A stretch of DNA of 64,000 nucleotides from Ignavibacteriales bacterium (GTDB taxonomy: Bacteria > Bacteroidota > Ignavibacteria > Ignavibacteriales > Ignavibacteriaceae), in contig JADJMD010000013.1 of NCBI GenBank assembly GCA_016709765.1, forward strand, positions 434,001 to 498,000. The letters run 5' to 3'. Below, piece by piece: positions 9,017 through 16,469 of this stretch; within the stretch, counting starts at the first letter, position 1; the number at the start of each line of letters is the position of its first letter. The translations under genes were made by a program, and so were the position numbers. The notes beneath the pieces were generated by a model. That model was not told the DNA's origin. It did no database searches and was given only the letters and a program-made list of their open reading frames with translations.

Positions 9017-9643
9017 TTACTTAGAGCGCACAGTAAAGAATAAAATCACTGTTACAGCGGCAGCGCCAATTGCGACAATTGGTTCTAAAAGACTTGAAAA
9101 AAATGGTTCCGGTGGAAGTTCCCCACGGGTAAATGGATAAGATCTGTTCTCCAAATTTTCAACATCTTCAACATTTATTGTGTCGGTTACCGCAAGCTTA
9201 AAATCTTTTACCTGTGGATTATTTGAAATAAAATAATTTCCTGAAATTTCGATGGTTCTTTCAGTATAAAAATCACCAAATATTCCATCTTTTTCCGGCT
9301 CTGTATAACACACAAATGAATTATCTACAACAAAATTAACTCTAACAAAATTTTTGTCTTCAGAATTATCACCGACTAACTGAATATTATTTCTTAAAAG
9401 TTTGCCTCTTACCTGGTTTGCAAAAACAGAATAATCTGTACCAAAATTTAGTTCAAGGTTAACTTTTTTTGCATCACCCAAATCTTTTAACAATTGGCTT
9501 GATGCAGAATCAATCAACGTATAAAATTGATTAAGATTTGATTTTGTTTGGGAATAAGCTACTGATTGGCAAAGCAGTAATAAAACTATAAACCGGAGAG
9601 ATATTTTTATCACTCCGGCTATATTTGAAAAATTGTTTATCAT
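9017..9643 (-). CDS. Hypothetical signal-peptide protein with C-terminal membrane helix
   Basis: 208 aa, family not recognised. It has a signal peptide (hydrophobic stretch LRFIVLLLLCQSVAYS, cleavage near residue 31), a soluble alpha/beta-looking middle with an 'RTIEISGNYFIS' strand pattern, and a C-terminal hydrophobic helix 'IVAIGAAAVTVILFFTV' before RSK. It is therefore probably anchored in the inner membrane with its bulk in the periplasm. It is 69 bp upstream of bamD on the same strand and may be co-transcribed, which hints at an envelope role, but this is only inference. Confidence 0.7.
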   Translation of the reverse strand: MINNFSNIAGVIKISLRFIVLLLLCQSVAYSQTKSNLNQFYTLIDSASSQLLKDLGDAKKVNLELNFGTDYSVFANQVRGKLLRNNIQLVGDNSEDKNFVRVNFVVDNSFVCYTEPEKDGIFGDFYTERTIEISGNYFISNNPQVKDFKLAVTDTINVEDVENLENRSYPFTRGELPPEPFFSSLLEPIVAIGAAAVTVILFFTVRSK

Positions 9644-9693
9644 CTGGAACCAAATATTAACAGAAAGATGCTCTTTATCAAGTTGAATTGTCC

Positions 9694-9758
9694 GTCACCC
9701 TGAACTTGTTTCAGGGTCATTCTTATATTTAAAGATGCTGAAATAAATTCAGCATGAC
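9694..9758. repeat. Dispersed GTCA...TGAC palindromic repeat, copy 1
   Basis: 65 bp of intergenic DNA ending in GTCA/TGAC, made of two small hairpins: CCCTGAA with TTCAGGG, and TGCTGAA with TTCAGCA. It lies between htpX and the upstream end of the 208-aa gene. It belongs to the same general class of intergenic palindromes as the copies at 11798, 19051, 28444, 45190, 48027 and 51164, though the inner sequence differs. Confidence 0.65.
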
Positions 9759-9764
9759 CTAAAC

Positions 9765-10610
9765 CTAACGTCTTCCCGCAGCAATTTCCTGCAGCTTTGC
9801 AATTCGTTGTTCAACCGGCGGATGTGTTGAAAATAATTTTCCTAATCCACCAAGAAAAGGACTAATTATAAACATATGCGCCGTAGAAGGATTTGTATTC
9901 CGCATTGGCTGAACCTGGTTTACCCGGGAAATTTTTTGCAAAGCAGAAGCAAGCGCCAATGGGTTGCCGCTAATTTGTGAACCGCCTGCATCGGCAGCAA
10001 ACTCCCGCGATCTTGAAATTGACATCTGCAAAAGCATAGCAATAATTGGTGAAAGAACTATCAAGACTAAACCTCCAATACCACCACCCTCTTCATTGTC
10101 ATCACTTCTACCAAACATTGCAGCCCATCCTGCCATTTGTGCGATGTAAGAAATTGTTCCAACTAAAGTTGCGGCAATCGTGCTTATTAAAATATCACGA
10201 TGTTTAACGTGTGCAAGTTCATGCGCCATAACTCCGGCAAGTTCTTCGTTATTTAATCCTTGCAAAATTCCGGTTGTAGCAGCCACCGCAGCATTTTGTG
10301 GATTTCTACCAGTTGCAAATGCGTTTGGCGTTGGATCATTTATGATATAAACTTTTGGCATTGGCAGATTTGCATTCTGTGCAAGCTGCTCAACCATATC
10401 ATAAAATTTTGGCGATTGCTCTCTTGTTATCGGTTGGGCGCGATACATTTTAAGGACAATTTTATCCGAAAACCAATACGAACCAAAATTCATTACTAAA
10501 GAAAATATGAAAGCTATTGTCATTCCAGATCTGCCGCCGATTGCATATCCAACCAGCAGAAAAAGCGCCATCATCAACGACATTAGAAATACTGTTTTAA
10601 TTCCGTTCAT
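9765..10610 (-). CDS. htpX: M48 zinc metalloprotease HtpX
   Basis: Inner-membrane protease for quality control of damaged membrane proteins. It has two N-terminal hydrophobic helices (residues 5-50), the conserved 'NDPTPNAFATGRNPQNAAVA' stretch (91-110), zinc motif HELAH at 130-134, two more helices (about 140-190), and 'SRSREFAADAGG' supplying the third zinc ligand Glu. At 281 aa it matches the family (about 290). Single gene with its own terminator-like repeat downstream. Identity is secure. Confidence 0.95.
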   Translation of the reverse strand: MNGIKTVFLMSLMMALFLLVGYAIGGRSGMTIAFIFSLVMNFGSYWFSDKIVLKMYRAQPITREQSPKFYDMVEQLAQNANLPMPKVYIINDPTPNAFATGRNPQNAAVAATTGILQGLNNEELAGVMAHELAHVKHRDILISTIAATLVGTISYIAQMAGWAAMFGRSDDNEEGGGIGGLVLIVLSPIIAMLLQMSISRSREFAADAGGSQISGNPLALASALQKISRVNQVQPMRNTNPSTAHMFIISPFLGGLGKLFSTHPPVEQRIAKLQEIAAGRR

Positions 10611-10767
10611 TTATTATCTATTCTCCGTTTTTTTGTATCAAAGTTAAATTGTAAAGATTGATCAATCAAGTTAAACAGGATTCACTTTGTTTAGATGAGA
10701 TTTTAGTCACTAAAGATTCTAAATAGCTTAAAGTGAAACATTTTAAAATCTCTAAAGAGTCAGCCCC

Positions 10768-10801
10768 AGGCAACAATTGAGAAAACAATTTCCCCTTGCC
10801 T
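10768..10801. other. Hairpin in the htpX-porQ divergent intergenic region
   Basis: AGGCAA and TTGCCT enclose an inner AATTG/CAATT pair with an AGAAAA loop, followed on the plus strand by TTTATTTT. No plus-strand gene precedes it, so it could end a short RNA or sit in the porQ leader. Weak call. The rest of the 237-bp gap is AT-rich promoter DNA for the two divergent genes. Confidence 0.25.
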
Positions 10802-10847
10802 TTATTTTGGGTTATACTTAAATAGCTGATGAAATTTTGGAGAATTA

Positions 10848-11780
10848 ATGAACAAGGTCATCTTTTTATCCCTTACCTTAATAGTTTTTGGCAATTTTGC
10901 ATACAGCCAAAACACTTTTGATTTTTTACGCCTTGATGGCAGCGCACGTGCCGGAGCATTGGGTGGAAGTTTTGTTTCCAACAATGATGACGCAGATGTA
11001 ATATTTTACAACCCGGCAGGAATAGAATTACTTGAAGGTAATCCAGCTTCATTTTCTTTTGTTAAACATTTAATGGATATAAATCTTGCTACACTTTCAT
11101 ACTCAACTGAGATTGAAAATATTGGAAGATTTGGCGCGGCAATTAAATATATAAACTACGGCAGCTTTGAAGGTTCGGATGAATTTGGAAACCGCACCGG
11201 AGATTTTGGCGCTGGAGAAATGGCTCTGGTTGTTGGATATGCAAATCAACTTGATGATAATTTTTATTACGGCGCTAATGCAAAATTTATTTATTCCGGA
11301 ATTGAAAGTCGTTCATCTACTGCTATGGCAGTTGATTTAGGCTTGCATTATGCAATTCCTGATAAAAATTGGAATTTTGGTTTTGCGATTATGAATCTCG
11401 GCGGTCAGCTATCAAAGTATTATAACACAACCGAAGATTTACCGCTTGATATTTCCGTTGGACTTTCAAAAAAATTAGAAAATCTTCCACTACGTCTTTC
11501 AGTAGATTTTCATAAGCTAAATGAAAAACGTGATGATTTTATACAAAAGTTTAAAGCTTTTAATGTTGGTGCAGAATTTACACTTAGCAAAGTTATGAAA
11601 TTAAGATTTGGATATAACAACGAACGTCGCTCGGAGTTTAAGATTGGTACAACGGCCGGTATTGCCGGATTTAATGTCGGTTTAGGTGTTAAGGTTTCTG
11701 ATTACCAATTTGATTATGGATTTTCTTCTCTTGGTTCGGTTGGAGCCTTGCACAGGATAGGTATTTCAACTTCGCTTTAA
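10848..11780 (+). CDS. porQ: Type IX secretion outer-membrane protein PorQ
   Basis: FadL-like outer-membrane beta-barrel of the PorV/PorQ family; PorQ works with PorZ, PorU and PorV in processing and attaching T9SS cargo at the cell surface. It has a signal peptide (residues 1-20), then the family opening 'DFLRLDGSARAGALGGSFVS' and 'DADVIFYNPAGIELLEG'. The 310-aa chain is mostly amphipathic beta strands and ends in an aromatic-poor 'RIGISTSL'. A GGAG ribosome site precedes the ATG. PorQ versus another PorV-like member is judged from length and from the absence of the 'VGPRATGMGG' opening seen in the second copy at 32730. Confidence 0.8.
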   Translation: MNKVIFLSLTLIVFGNFAYSQNTFDFLRLDGSARAGALGGSFVSNNDDADVIFYNPAGIELLEGNPASFSFVKHLMDINLATLSYSTEIENIGRFGAAIKYINYGSFEGSDEFGNRTGDFGAGEMALVVGYANQLDDNFYYGANAKFIYSGIESRSSTAMAVDLGLHYAIPDKNWNFGFAIMNLGGQLSKYYNTTEDLPLDISVGLSKKLENLPLRLSVDFHKLNEKRDDFIQKFKAFNVGAEFTLSKVMKLRFGYNNERRSEFKIGTTAGIAGFNVGLGVKVSDYQFDYGFSSLGSVGALHRIGISTSL

Positions 11781-11797
11781 AACAATTTTTAAATTTT

Positions 11798-11823
11798 GTC
11801 ATTCCCGTGAAAACGGGAATGAC
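11798..11823. repeat. Perfect 11-bp palindromic repeat (copy 2), between convergent genes
   Basis: GTCATTCCCGT, loop GAAA, ACGGGAATGAC. It sits between the ends of porQ (+) and the 87-aa gene (-), with T-rich DNA on its left and an A/T-rich right flank, so it may act as a bidirectional terminator. It shares GTCATT/AATGAC termini with the other dispersed repeats. Confidence 0.75.
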
Positions 11824-11840
11824 AATTTAGAATTTAATAA

Positions 11841-12104
11841 CTATTTTATCTTTTCTAATTCCACATCAAGTTTTTTTGCTAGCTCTTCTTTTGATATTCC
11901 TTCAAAATTTATCTTTGACGTTTTTAGTGTGATAATTGGAGCATCACCTTCACCATTTAAATATTTGAACATACAATAAGATAACCTGTTTCTATCACTA
12001 GGTGTTGGAATATACTCTTTAAAAGTTTCTAGCATAGCGTAAACTTTTGATTCAAGTGAATCCTCAGGTGCTTTTTTAACTTTTGGAGGGGGCAAAGTTG
12101 ACAT
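11841..12104 (-). CDS. Hypothetical 87-aa protein
   Basis: Small soluble protein, family not recognised. It has a Pro/Lys-rich N-terminus (PPPKVKKAPED), a helical middle 'ESKVYAMLETFKEYIPTPSD' and a C-terminal helix 'SKEELAKKLDVELEKIK' that resembles a helix-turn-helix-like or UBA-like small helical unit but lacks a clear motif. Transcribed alone, divergent from the GT9 gene. In the shared intergenic region a GCCTAA-AA-TTAGGC palindrome (12129-12142) could be an operator. Confidence 0.6.
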   Translation of the reverse strand: MSTLPPPKVKKAPEDSLESKVYAMLETFKEYIPTPSDRNRLSYCMFKYLNGEGDAPIITLKTSKINFEGISKEELAKKLDVELEKIK

Positions 12105-12225
12105 AAATATTTCCTTATTAAAATTATGGCCTAAAATTAGGCACTAAATCAAAAAGTTCAAATCTATTTGTGGATATATGTATGTTAAATGATAAATTTG
12201 GCCTAAACAATTTATAAAGATTTTC

Positions 12226-13227
12226 TTGACAGACGTAGAATTATCAAAATTAAAAAAAGTTCTTATTATAAGGTTAAGCTCGCTTGGCGATATTTTGCTT
12301 ACCACTCCGTTTATTCGATCACTAAAAAACCAATATCCAAAAATTGAAATTGATTTTATCTTAAGGGAAGAATACTCAGATCTTATAAAATTAAACCCTC
12401 ATCTAAACAAAGTATATCCTTACAGCAGAATTGAAAAGGATAATCTTGCAACACTTGCTGAACTAAGAAAAATCGATTACGATTTAGTTATTGATCTTCA
12501 AAATAATTTAAGATCAAAGAAAATATTTCCTTCTAAGAGTACTCAAATAGAGCGGTTTTCTAAAAACAGCTGGAAGAAATTTTTATTGGTTAATTTCAAA
12601 ATCAACAAGCTAAAAAATGAGCCCCAGATCCCGGTTAGATATGCAAACACAATTTCTGGTTTTAAGTTAGATGATAAAGGCTTAGAGCTTACTACGGATA
12701 AATCTATTGATAGCAAGTTAATCAACAAAAATAATTTAATAGGATTTTGTCCTGGTGCCCGCCATTACACAAAACGCTGGCTTAAAGAATATTTTATTGA
12801 ACTTGGAAATAAATTAACTGAAACTGGTTACACAATAGTTTTATTTGGTGGAAAGATTGATAAAGAATTGTGCGCAGATATTTGTGGGAAAATTCCCAAT
12901 TCAATTGATCTTTCTAATTTTGATGACATTTTGCAAACTGCAGCTGATATGAATATGTGCAAAGCTGTTGTTTGTAATGATTCCGGTTTGATGCACACAG
13001 CGTCAGCAGTTGGAACAAAAGTAATTGTAATATTCGGATCAACAGTAGAAGAATTTGGGTTTACTCCATACAATTGCCAAGATCTAATCTTAGAAAACAA
13101 TTCATTAACTTGCCGTCCGTGTTCGCATATCGGAAGAAGCAGTTGCCCTAAAAAACATTTTGATTGTATAAAATTAATTACACCTGATTTTGTTTTGGAA
13201 AAAGTAGCCCATTTTATTTCAAATTAA
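12226..13227 (+). CDS. Glycosyltransferase family 9 (heptosyltransferase-type)
   Basis: Adds a sugar, typically ADP-heptose, to the LPS inner core on the cytoplasmic face. GT9 features: 'KVLIIRLSSLGDILLTTPFI' at residues 11-30, 'FCPGARHYTKRW' (about 173-184), and the nucleotide-sugar site 'CNDSGLMHTASAVGTKVIVIFG' region near 252-273. 333 aa, family-typical. The start is a TTG at 12226; there is no suitable ATG before the conserved N-terminal strand. The stop overlaps the ATG of waaA (TAATG), so both LPS-core genes are coupled. Confidence 0.9.
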   Translation: MTDVELSKLKKVLIIRLSSLGDILLTTPFIRSLKNQYPKIEIDFILREEYSDLIKLNPHLNKVYPYSRIEKDNLATLAELRKIDYDLVIDLQNNLRSKKIFPSKSTQIERFSKNSWKKFLLVNFKINKLKNEPQIPVRYANTISGFKLDDKGLELTTDKSIDSKLINKNNLIGFCPGARHYTKRWLKEYFIELGNKLTETGYTIVLFGGKIDKELCADICGKIPNSIDLSNFDDILQTAADMNMCKAVVCNDSGLMHTASAVGTKVIVIFGSTVEEFGFTPYNCQDLILENNSLTCRPCSHIGRSSCPKKHFDCIKLITPDFVLEKVAHFISN

Positions 13228-14504
13228 TGAAAATATTATTTGACATATTTTACAACTTTTTAGTTTTGCCGGTTTTATATACCGCTCTTCGTCTTGCTGG
13301 GTTGTTTAATAATAAAATTCGTAAAGGCATAGGCGGAAGAAAAAGAGTTTATGAGGAATTAATTTTAAATGCTACTTCAATAAATAAAAACAAAAAACTA
13401 ATTTGGTTTCATTCATCTTCATTAGGAGAGTTTGAACAGGCAAAACCCATAATTGAAAAACTAAAGGAAGACAAAAACGTAAATGTACTTATAACCTTTT
13501 TTTCGCCATCTGGATATGAAAATTCAAAAAAATATCCTCATACCGATTTAATTTCATATATTCCGTTTGATACAAAAGCCAATGCTGAAAAATTTATTTC
13601 GATAACAAATCCAACACTTGCTATAATTATGCGCTACGATGTTTGGCCAAATATTATAAGTGAGTTGGATAAAAATAAAATTCCAATCTATTTGGTTGAT
13701 GCAACATTAAGAAATGATTCGCCAAGAAAATATCCTTTATTAAATTCTTTCCATAAAATTCTATTTGGATATTTTTCAAAGATCTTAACTGTATCAGAAT
13801 CCGACGCTCAAGAGTTTAAATCATTTGGGTTTGATGGGAATAAAGTTAAAGCTGTTGGTGATACACGATTTGATAGAGTTTATCAGCGTAGTTTACTTGC
13901 AAAAGAAAAAAGACTTTTAAGTTACAACGTAACAAAGAACAAAAAGATTTTTATCGCCGGCAGTACTTGGGAACAGGATGAAGAAGTTATTTTTCCTGCA
14001 TTTCTTAAACTTGCAGAATTTGATAAAAGCGTAATAATGATTGTTGCCCCGCACGAACCGACTTTACTGCATCTTGAAAAAATTGAAAATGAATTTTCCG
14101 GTAAAATAAAAACAATTCGTTTTTCACATTTAAACAGTTATGCCGATGAGCGTATAATAATTGTTGATTCCATCGGAATACTTTTAACTCTTTACACATA
14201 CGCGGATGTTGCATACGTGGGTGGAAGTTTTAAACAGAATATTCATAATGTTTTAGAAGCTGCAGTATATGGTGTACCTGTGCTATTTGGGCCAAAGATT
14301 CAGAACTCGCAGGAAGCAAAAAAATTGGCTGAAATTGGCGGAGGAATTGTCGTTCATAATAAAAAGCAAGCTTATAAAAATCTAAGAAAATTATTTTCGG
14401 ATGATGATTTTAGAAAACAAACAGGACAAATTTCTGCGGACTATGTCCACTCAAATACTGGAGCCACACAAAAAATATTAGATGCAATTTATAAAGTGCT
14501 TTAA
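13227..14504 (+). CDS. waaA: Kdo transferase WaaA (3-deoxy-D-manno-octulosonic acid transferase)
   Basis: Membrane-associated GT30 enzyme that transfers Kdo from CMP-Kdo to lipid IVA. N-terminal membrane anchor (residues 4-25), then 'IWFHSSSLGEFEQAKPII' carrying the conserved catalytic Glu of the family's HxxSxGE pattern, 'FIAGSTWEQDEE', 'MIVAPHEPT', and the C-terminal 'VGGSFKQNIHNVLEAAVYG' CMP-Kdo-binding region. 425 aa, the same length as the E. coli enzyme. Together with the preceding GT9 it shows that the organism makes Kdo/heptose LPS. Confidence 0.95.
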   Translation: MKILFDIFYNFLVLPVLYTALRLAGLFNNKIRKGIGGRKRVYEELILNATSINKNKKLIWFHSSSLGEFEQAKPIIEKLKEDKNVNVLITFFSPSGYENSKKYPHTDLISYIPFDTKANAEKFISITNPTLAIIMRYDVWPNIISELDKNKIPIYLVDATLRNDSPRKYPLLNSFHKILFGYFSKILTVSESDAQEFKSFGFDGNKVKAVGDTRFDRVYQRSLLAKEKRLLSYNVTKNKKIFIAGSTWEQDEEVIFPAFLKLAEFDKSVIMIVAPHEPTLLHLEKIENEFSGKIKTIRFSHLNSYADERIIIVDSIGILLTLYTYADVAYVGGSFKQNIHNVLEAAVYGVPVLFGPKIQNSQEAKKLAEIGGGIVVHNKKQAYKNLRKLFSDDDFRKQTGQISADYVHSNTGATQKILDAIYKVL

Positions 14505-15014
14505 TTATCCCATATATTTTTCTGTTAAAACTTTTAAATGATGCTTTTCATGTCCAGCAGTCATAAACATTAAAGCCAAAACAGTTACCTCGTAGCCGCT
14601 TGCTTTTCCCCTATTCTGCAAAATCGATTTATCAAAACTACCAAACAATAGGATATTAGATTCCCGTAAAAGCCGATACTCATAAACTAAATCAAAAAGC
14701 TGACGCTTATTAAAATTCCCATTTGCAACGTACAAATCCTGATCCATTCCGGGCAGAGGTGTAGTTTCACCGCGAGCAATACATAAAGCACGATAAGCAA
14801 AAATTCTTTCTACATCCATTAGGTGCCCAATAACTTCTTTTACTGTCCATTTACCTTCGGCATACTTATAATTACCCTTACTTTCTGGAAATGAGTTAAG
14901 AATATTTTGTGATTCCATATTTTGTTCGATAAGGATTCTAAAAATATCATCTCCTTTAACTTGATCAATGTACTGTTGATAATATTCATTGTAATCTCCC
15001 TTATTCGGTCGCAT
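14505..15014 (-). CDS. DinB-family metalloenzyme
   Basis: Four-helix-bundle DinB/YfiT-like protein, a family of metal-dependent thiol-S-transferases and related enzymes. Start set at the ATG at 15014, preceded by GGTGGAGG; the longer frame runs into the asparaginase gene. Features: 'GKWTVKEVIGHLMDVERIFAYR' split around residues 52-73 with a metal-ligand His, and 'AGHEKHHLKVL' near the C-terminus with the other two His ligands. 169 aa, typical. It lies 37 bp after the isoaspartyl peptidase gene. Substrate unknown. Confidence 0.85.
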   Translation of the reverse strand: MRPNKGDYNEYYQQYIDQVKGDDIFRILIEQNMESQNILNSFPESKGNYKYAEGKWTVKEVIGHLMDVERIFAYRALCIARGETTPLPGMDQDLYVANGNFNKRQLFDLVYEYRLLRESNILLFGSFDKSILQNRGKASGYEVTVLALMFMTAGHEKHHLKVLTEKYMG

Positions 15015-15051
15015 AATTCCTCCACCTGCTAAATAATATTTTATTGAATTT

Positions 15052-16029
15052 CTATTTCCATATTTCAACTTTAAACTCACCATCAGAGTTTGCGACGGCC
15101 CGAAACATACTATTGGTATTAAAAGGCATCTCAAAATTTCCATTTTTATCTATTGCAATTATGCCTCCGCTGCCTTCGGGCAATCTATTATAAATCATTT
15201 CATCGCAAGCTTGCTTAAGAGTATAACCTTTATATTCCATTAAAGCGGAGATATTAAACGCAACTGTGTTACGGATAAATAATTCACCTACACCAGTTGC
15301 TGAAACACCACATGTGTTATTGTTAGCATAAGTTCCAGCACTAATAATTGGTGAATCTCCAACTCTGCCAGGCATTTTATTTTGTCTTCCACCTGTTGAA
15401 GTCCCGGCAGTTATATTTCCAAATTGATCAATAGCAACACATCCAACAGTTTCACCTTGCTGCTTTAAATTTGATTTTAACCATTTTTGATATCTGGTCG
15501 AATCGTGAAAATATGAATTTGGAACAATATCAACTCCCATTAGAATTCCTAATTCATCAGCTCCTTTTCCAGCAAATAAAACATGTTCAGTTTTTTCCAT
15601 TACCAATCGTGCAAGCGTAATAGGATTTTTAATAATTGTAACTCCGGCAACTCCTCCACACGAAAGATCCTTCCCCTGCATTATAGAAGCATCAAGTTCA
15701 TGCCTGCCTTCGGAAGTAAACACTGCACCTCTGGCGGAATTAAAAAGGATATTATCTTCTAAATAGTTAATAACTTTCTCAACTGCGTCTATACTGGTTC
15801 CACCACTTGCAAGAATACTTTTACCGATATTTAAAGCTTCTGTTAATGAGTTTATGTATTGCTGCTTTAATTCTTCTGGAGAATCTTCCGGAAAGTAACC
15901 GGCACCACCATGAATTATAATTGTGTATTTATCGCTTTTATTCTGAGCGTAAAGATTAGAATTTATTGGGCTAGCAAATAAAAGAAGTGAGAGAGCAACA
16001 ACTAAGTGTAGATTGATTTTAGATATCAA
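15052..16029 (-). CDS. Isoaspartyl peptidase / type III L-asparaginase (exported)
   Basis: N-terminal-nucleophile hydrolase that cleaves isoaspartyl dipeptides and asparagine after autoproteolysis. A signal peptide (residues 7-29, ending in LYAQ) is unlike the cytoplasmic E. coli enzyme, so it acts outside the cytoplasm. Landmarks: 'YTIIIHGGAGYFPEDS', the autocleavage region 'GETVGCVAIDQFGN' with nucleophile Thr in ETVG, 'GTSTGGRQNKMPGRVGDSPI', and 'GTYANNNTCGVSATGVGE'. 325 aa. The start is a TTG at 16029 after AGAGG, because the nearby ATG reads out of frame into a stop. Confidence 0.92.
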   Translation of the reverse strand: MISKINLHLVVALSLLLFASPINSNLYAQNKSDKYTIIIHGGAGYFPEDSPEELKQQYINSLTEALNIGKSILASGGTSIDAVEKVINYLEDNILFNSARGAVFTSEGRHELDASIMQGKDLSCGGVAGVTIIKNPITLARLVMEKTEHVLFAGKGADELGILMGVDIVPNSYFHDSTRYQKWLKSNLKQQGETVGCVAIDQFGNITAGTSTGGRQNKMPGRVGDSPIISAGTYANNNTCGVSATGVGELFIRNTVAFNISALMEYKGYTLKQACDEMIYNRLPEGSGGIIAIDKNGNFEMPFNTNSMFRAVANSDGEFKVEIWK

Positions 16030-16141
16030 TGCGCATTTCCTCTTATTAAATCTAAATAGTGAGCATTAACTACTAATAACTTAATACTTTTTTCTCTAAT
16101 AATCTTTTTTAATCTAATATCATTAAAGGATATTTTATCAG

Positions 16142-16468
16142 CTATTCTGTTTGGCCTGAAAATATTTTTAACCCCACAATGCCTACCACAATTAAAAAGA
16201 TAAATAATATTCTTACAAGTTCTTTTGACTCATTAAAAAGTATAATCCCGAGTATAGCAGTTCCGACCGCACCAATTCCTGTCCAGATTGCATAAGCTGT
16301 TCCGATTGGAAGATGTTTTACTGAATAAGCCAATAATCCCATACTAATTATCATACATACAATAGTAAATACAGAAGGCCATAATTTTGAAAAGCCTTCA
16401 GTGTACTTTAGCCCAATTGCCCATGCTACCTCAAATAATCCTGCTAAGAATAAAATAATCCAATGCAT
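16142..16468 (-). CDS. gdx: Gdx/SugE-type SMR guanidinium exporter
   Basis: Small multidrug resistance family protein: four membrane helices in 108 aa, working as an antiparallel dimer that exchanges guanidinium for protons. The sequence follows the SugE/Gdx subtype rather than EmrE: 'LFEVAWAIGLKYTEGFSKL' with the essential Glu13, 'LPIGTAYAIWTGIGAVG', and GIVGLKIFS at the end. It starts one base after the stop of the S46 peptidase gene, so the two are co-transcribed. No guanidine riboswitch precedes it. Confidence 0.93.
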   Translation of the reverse strand: MHWIILFLAGLFEVAWAIGLKYTEGFSKLWPSVFTIVCMIISMGLLAYSVKHLPIGTAYAIWTGIGAVGTAILGIILFNESKELVRILFIFLIVVGIVGLKIFSGQTE

Positions 16469-16469
16469 A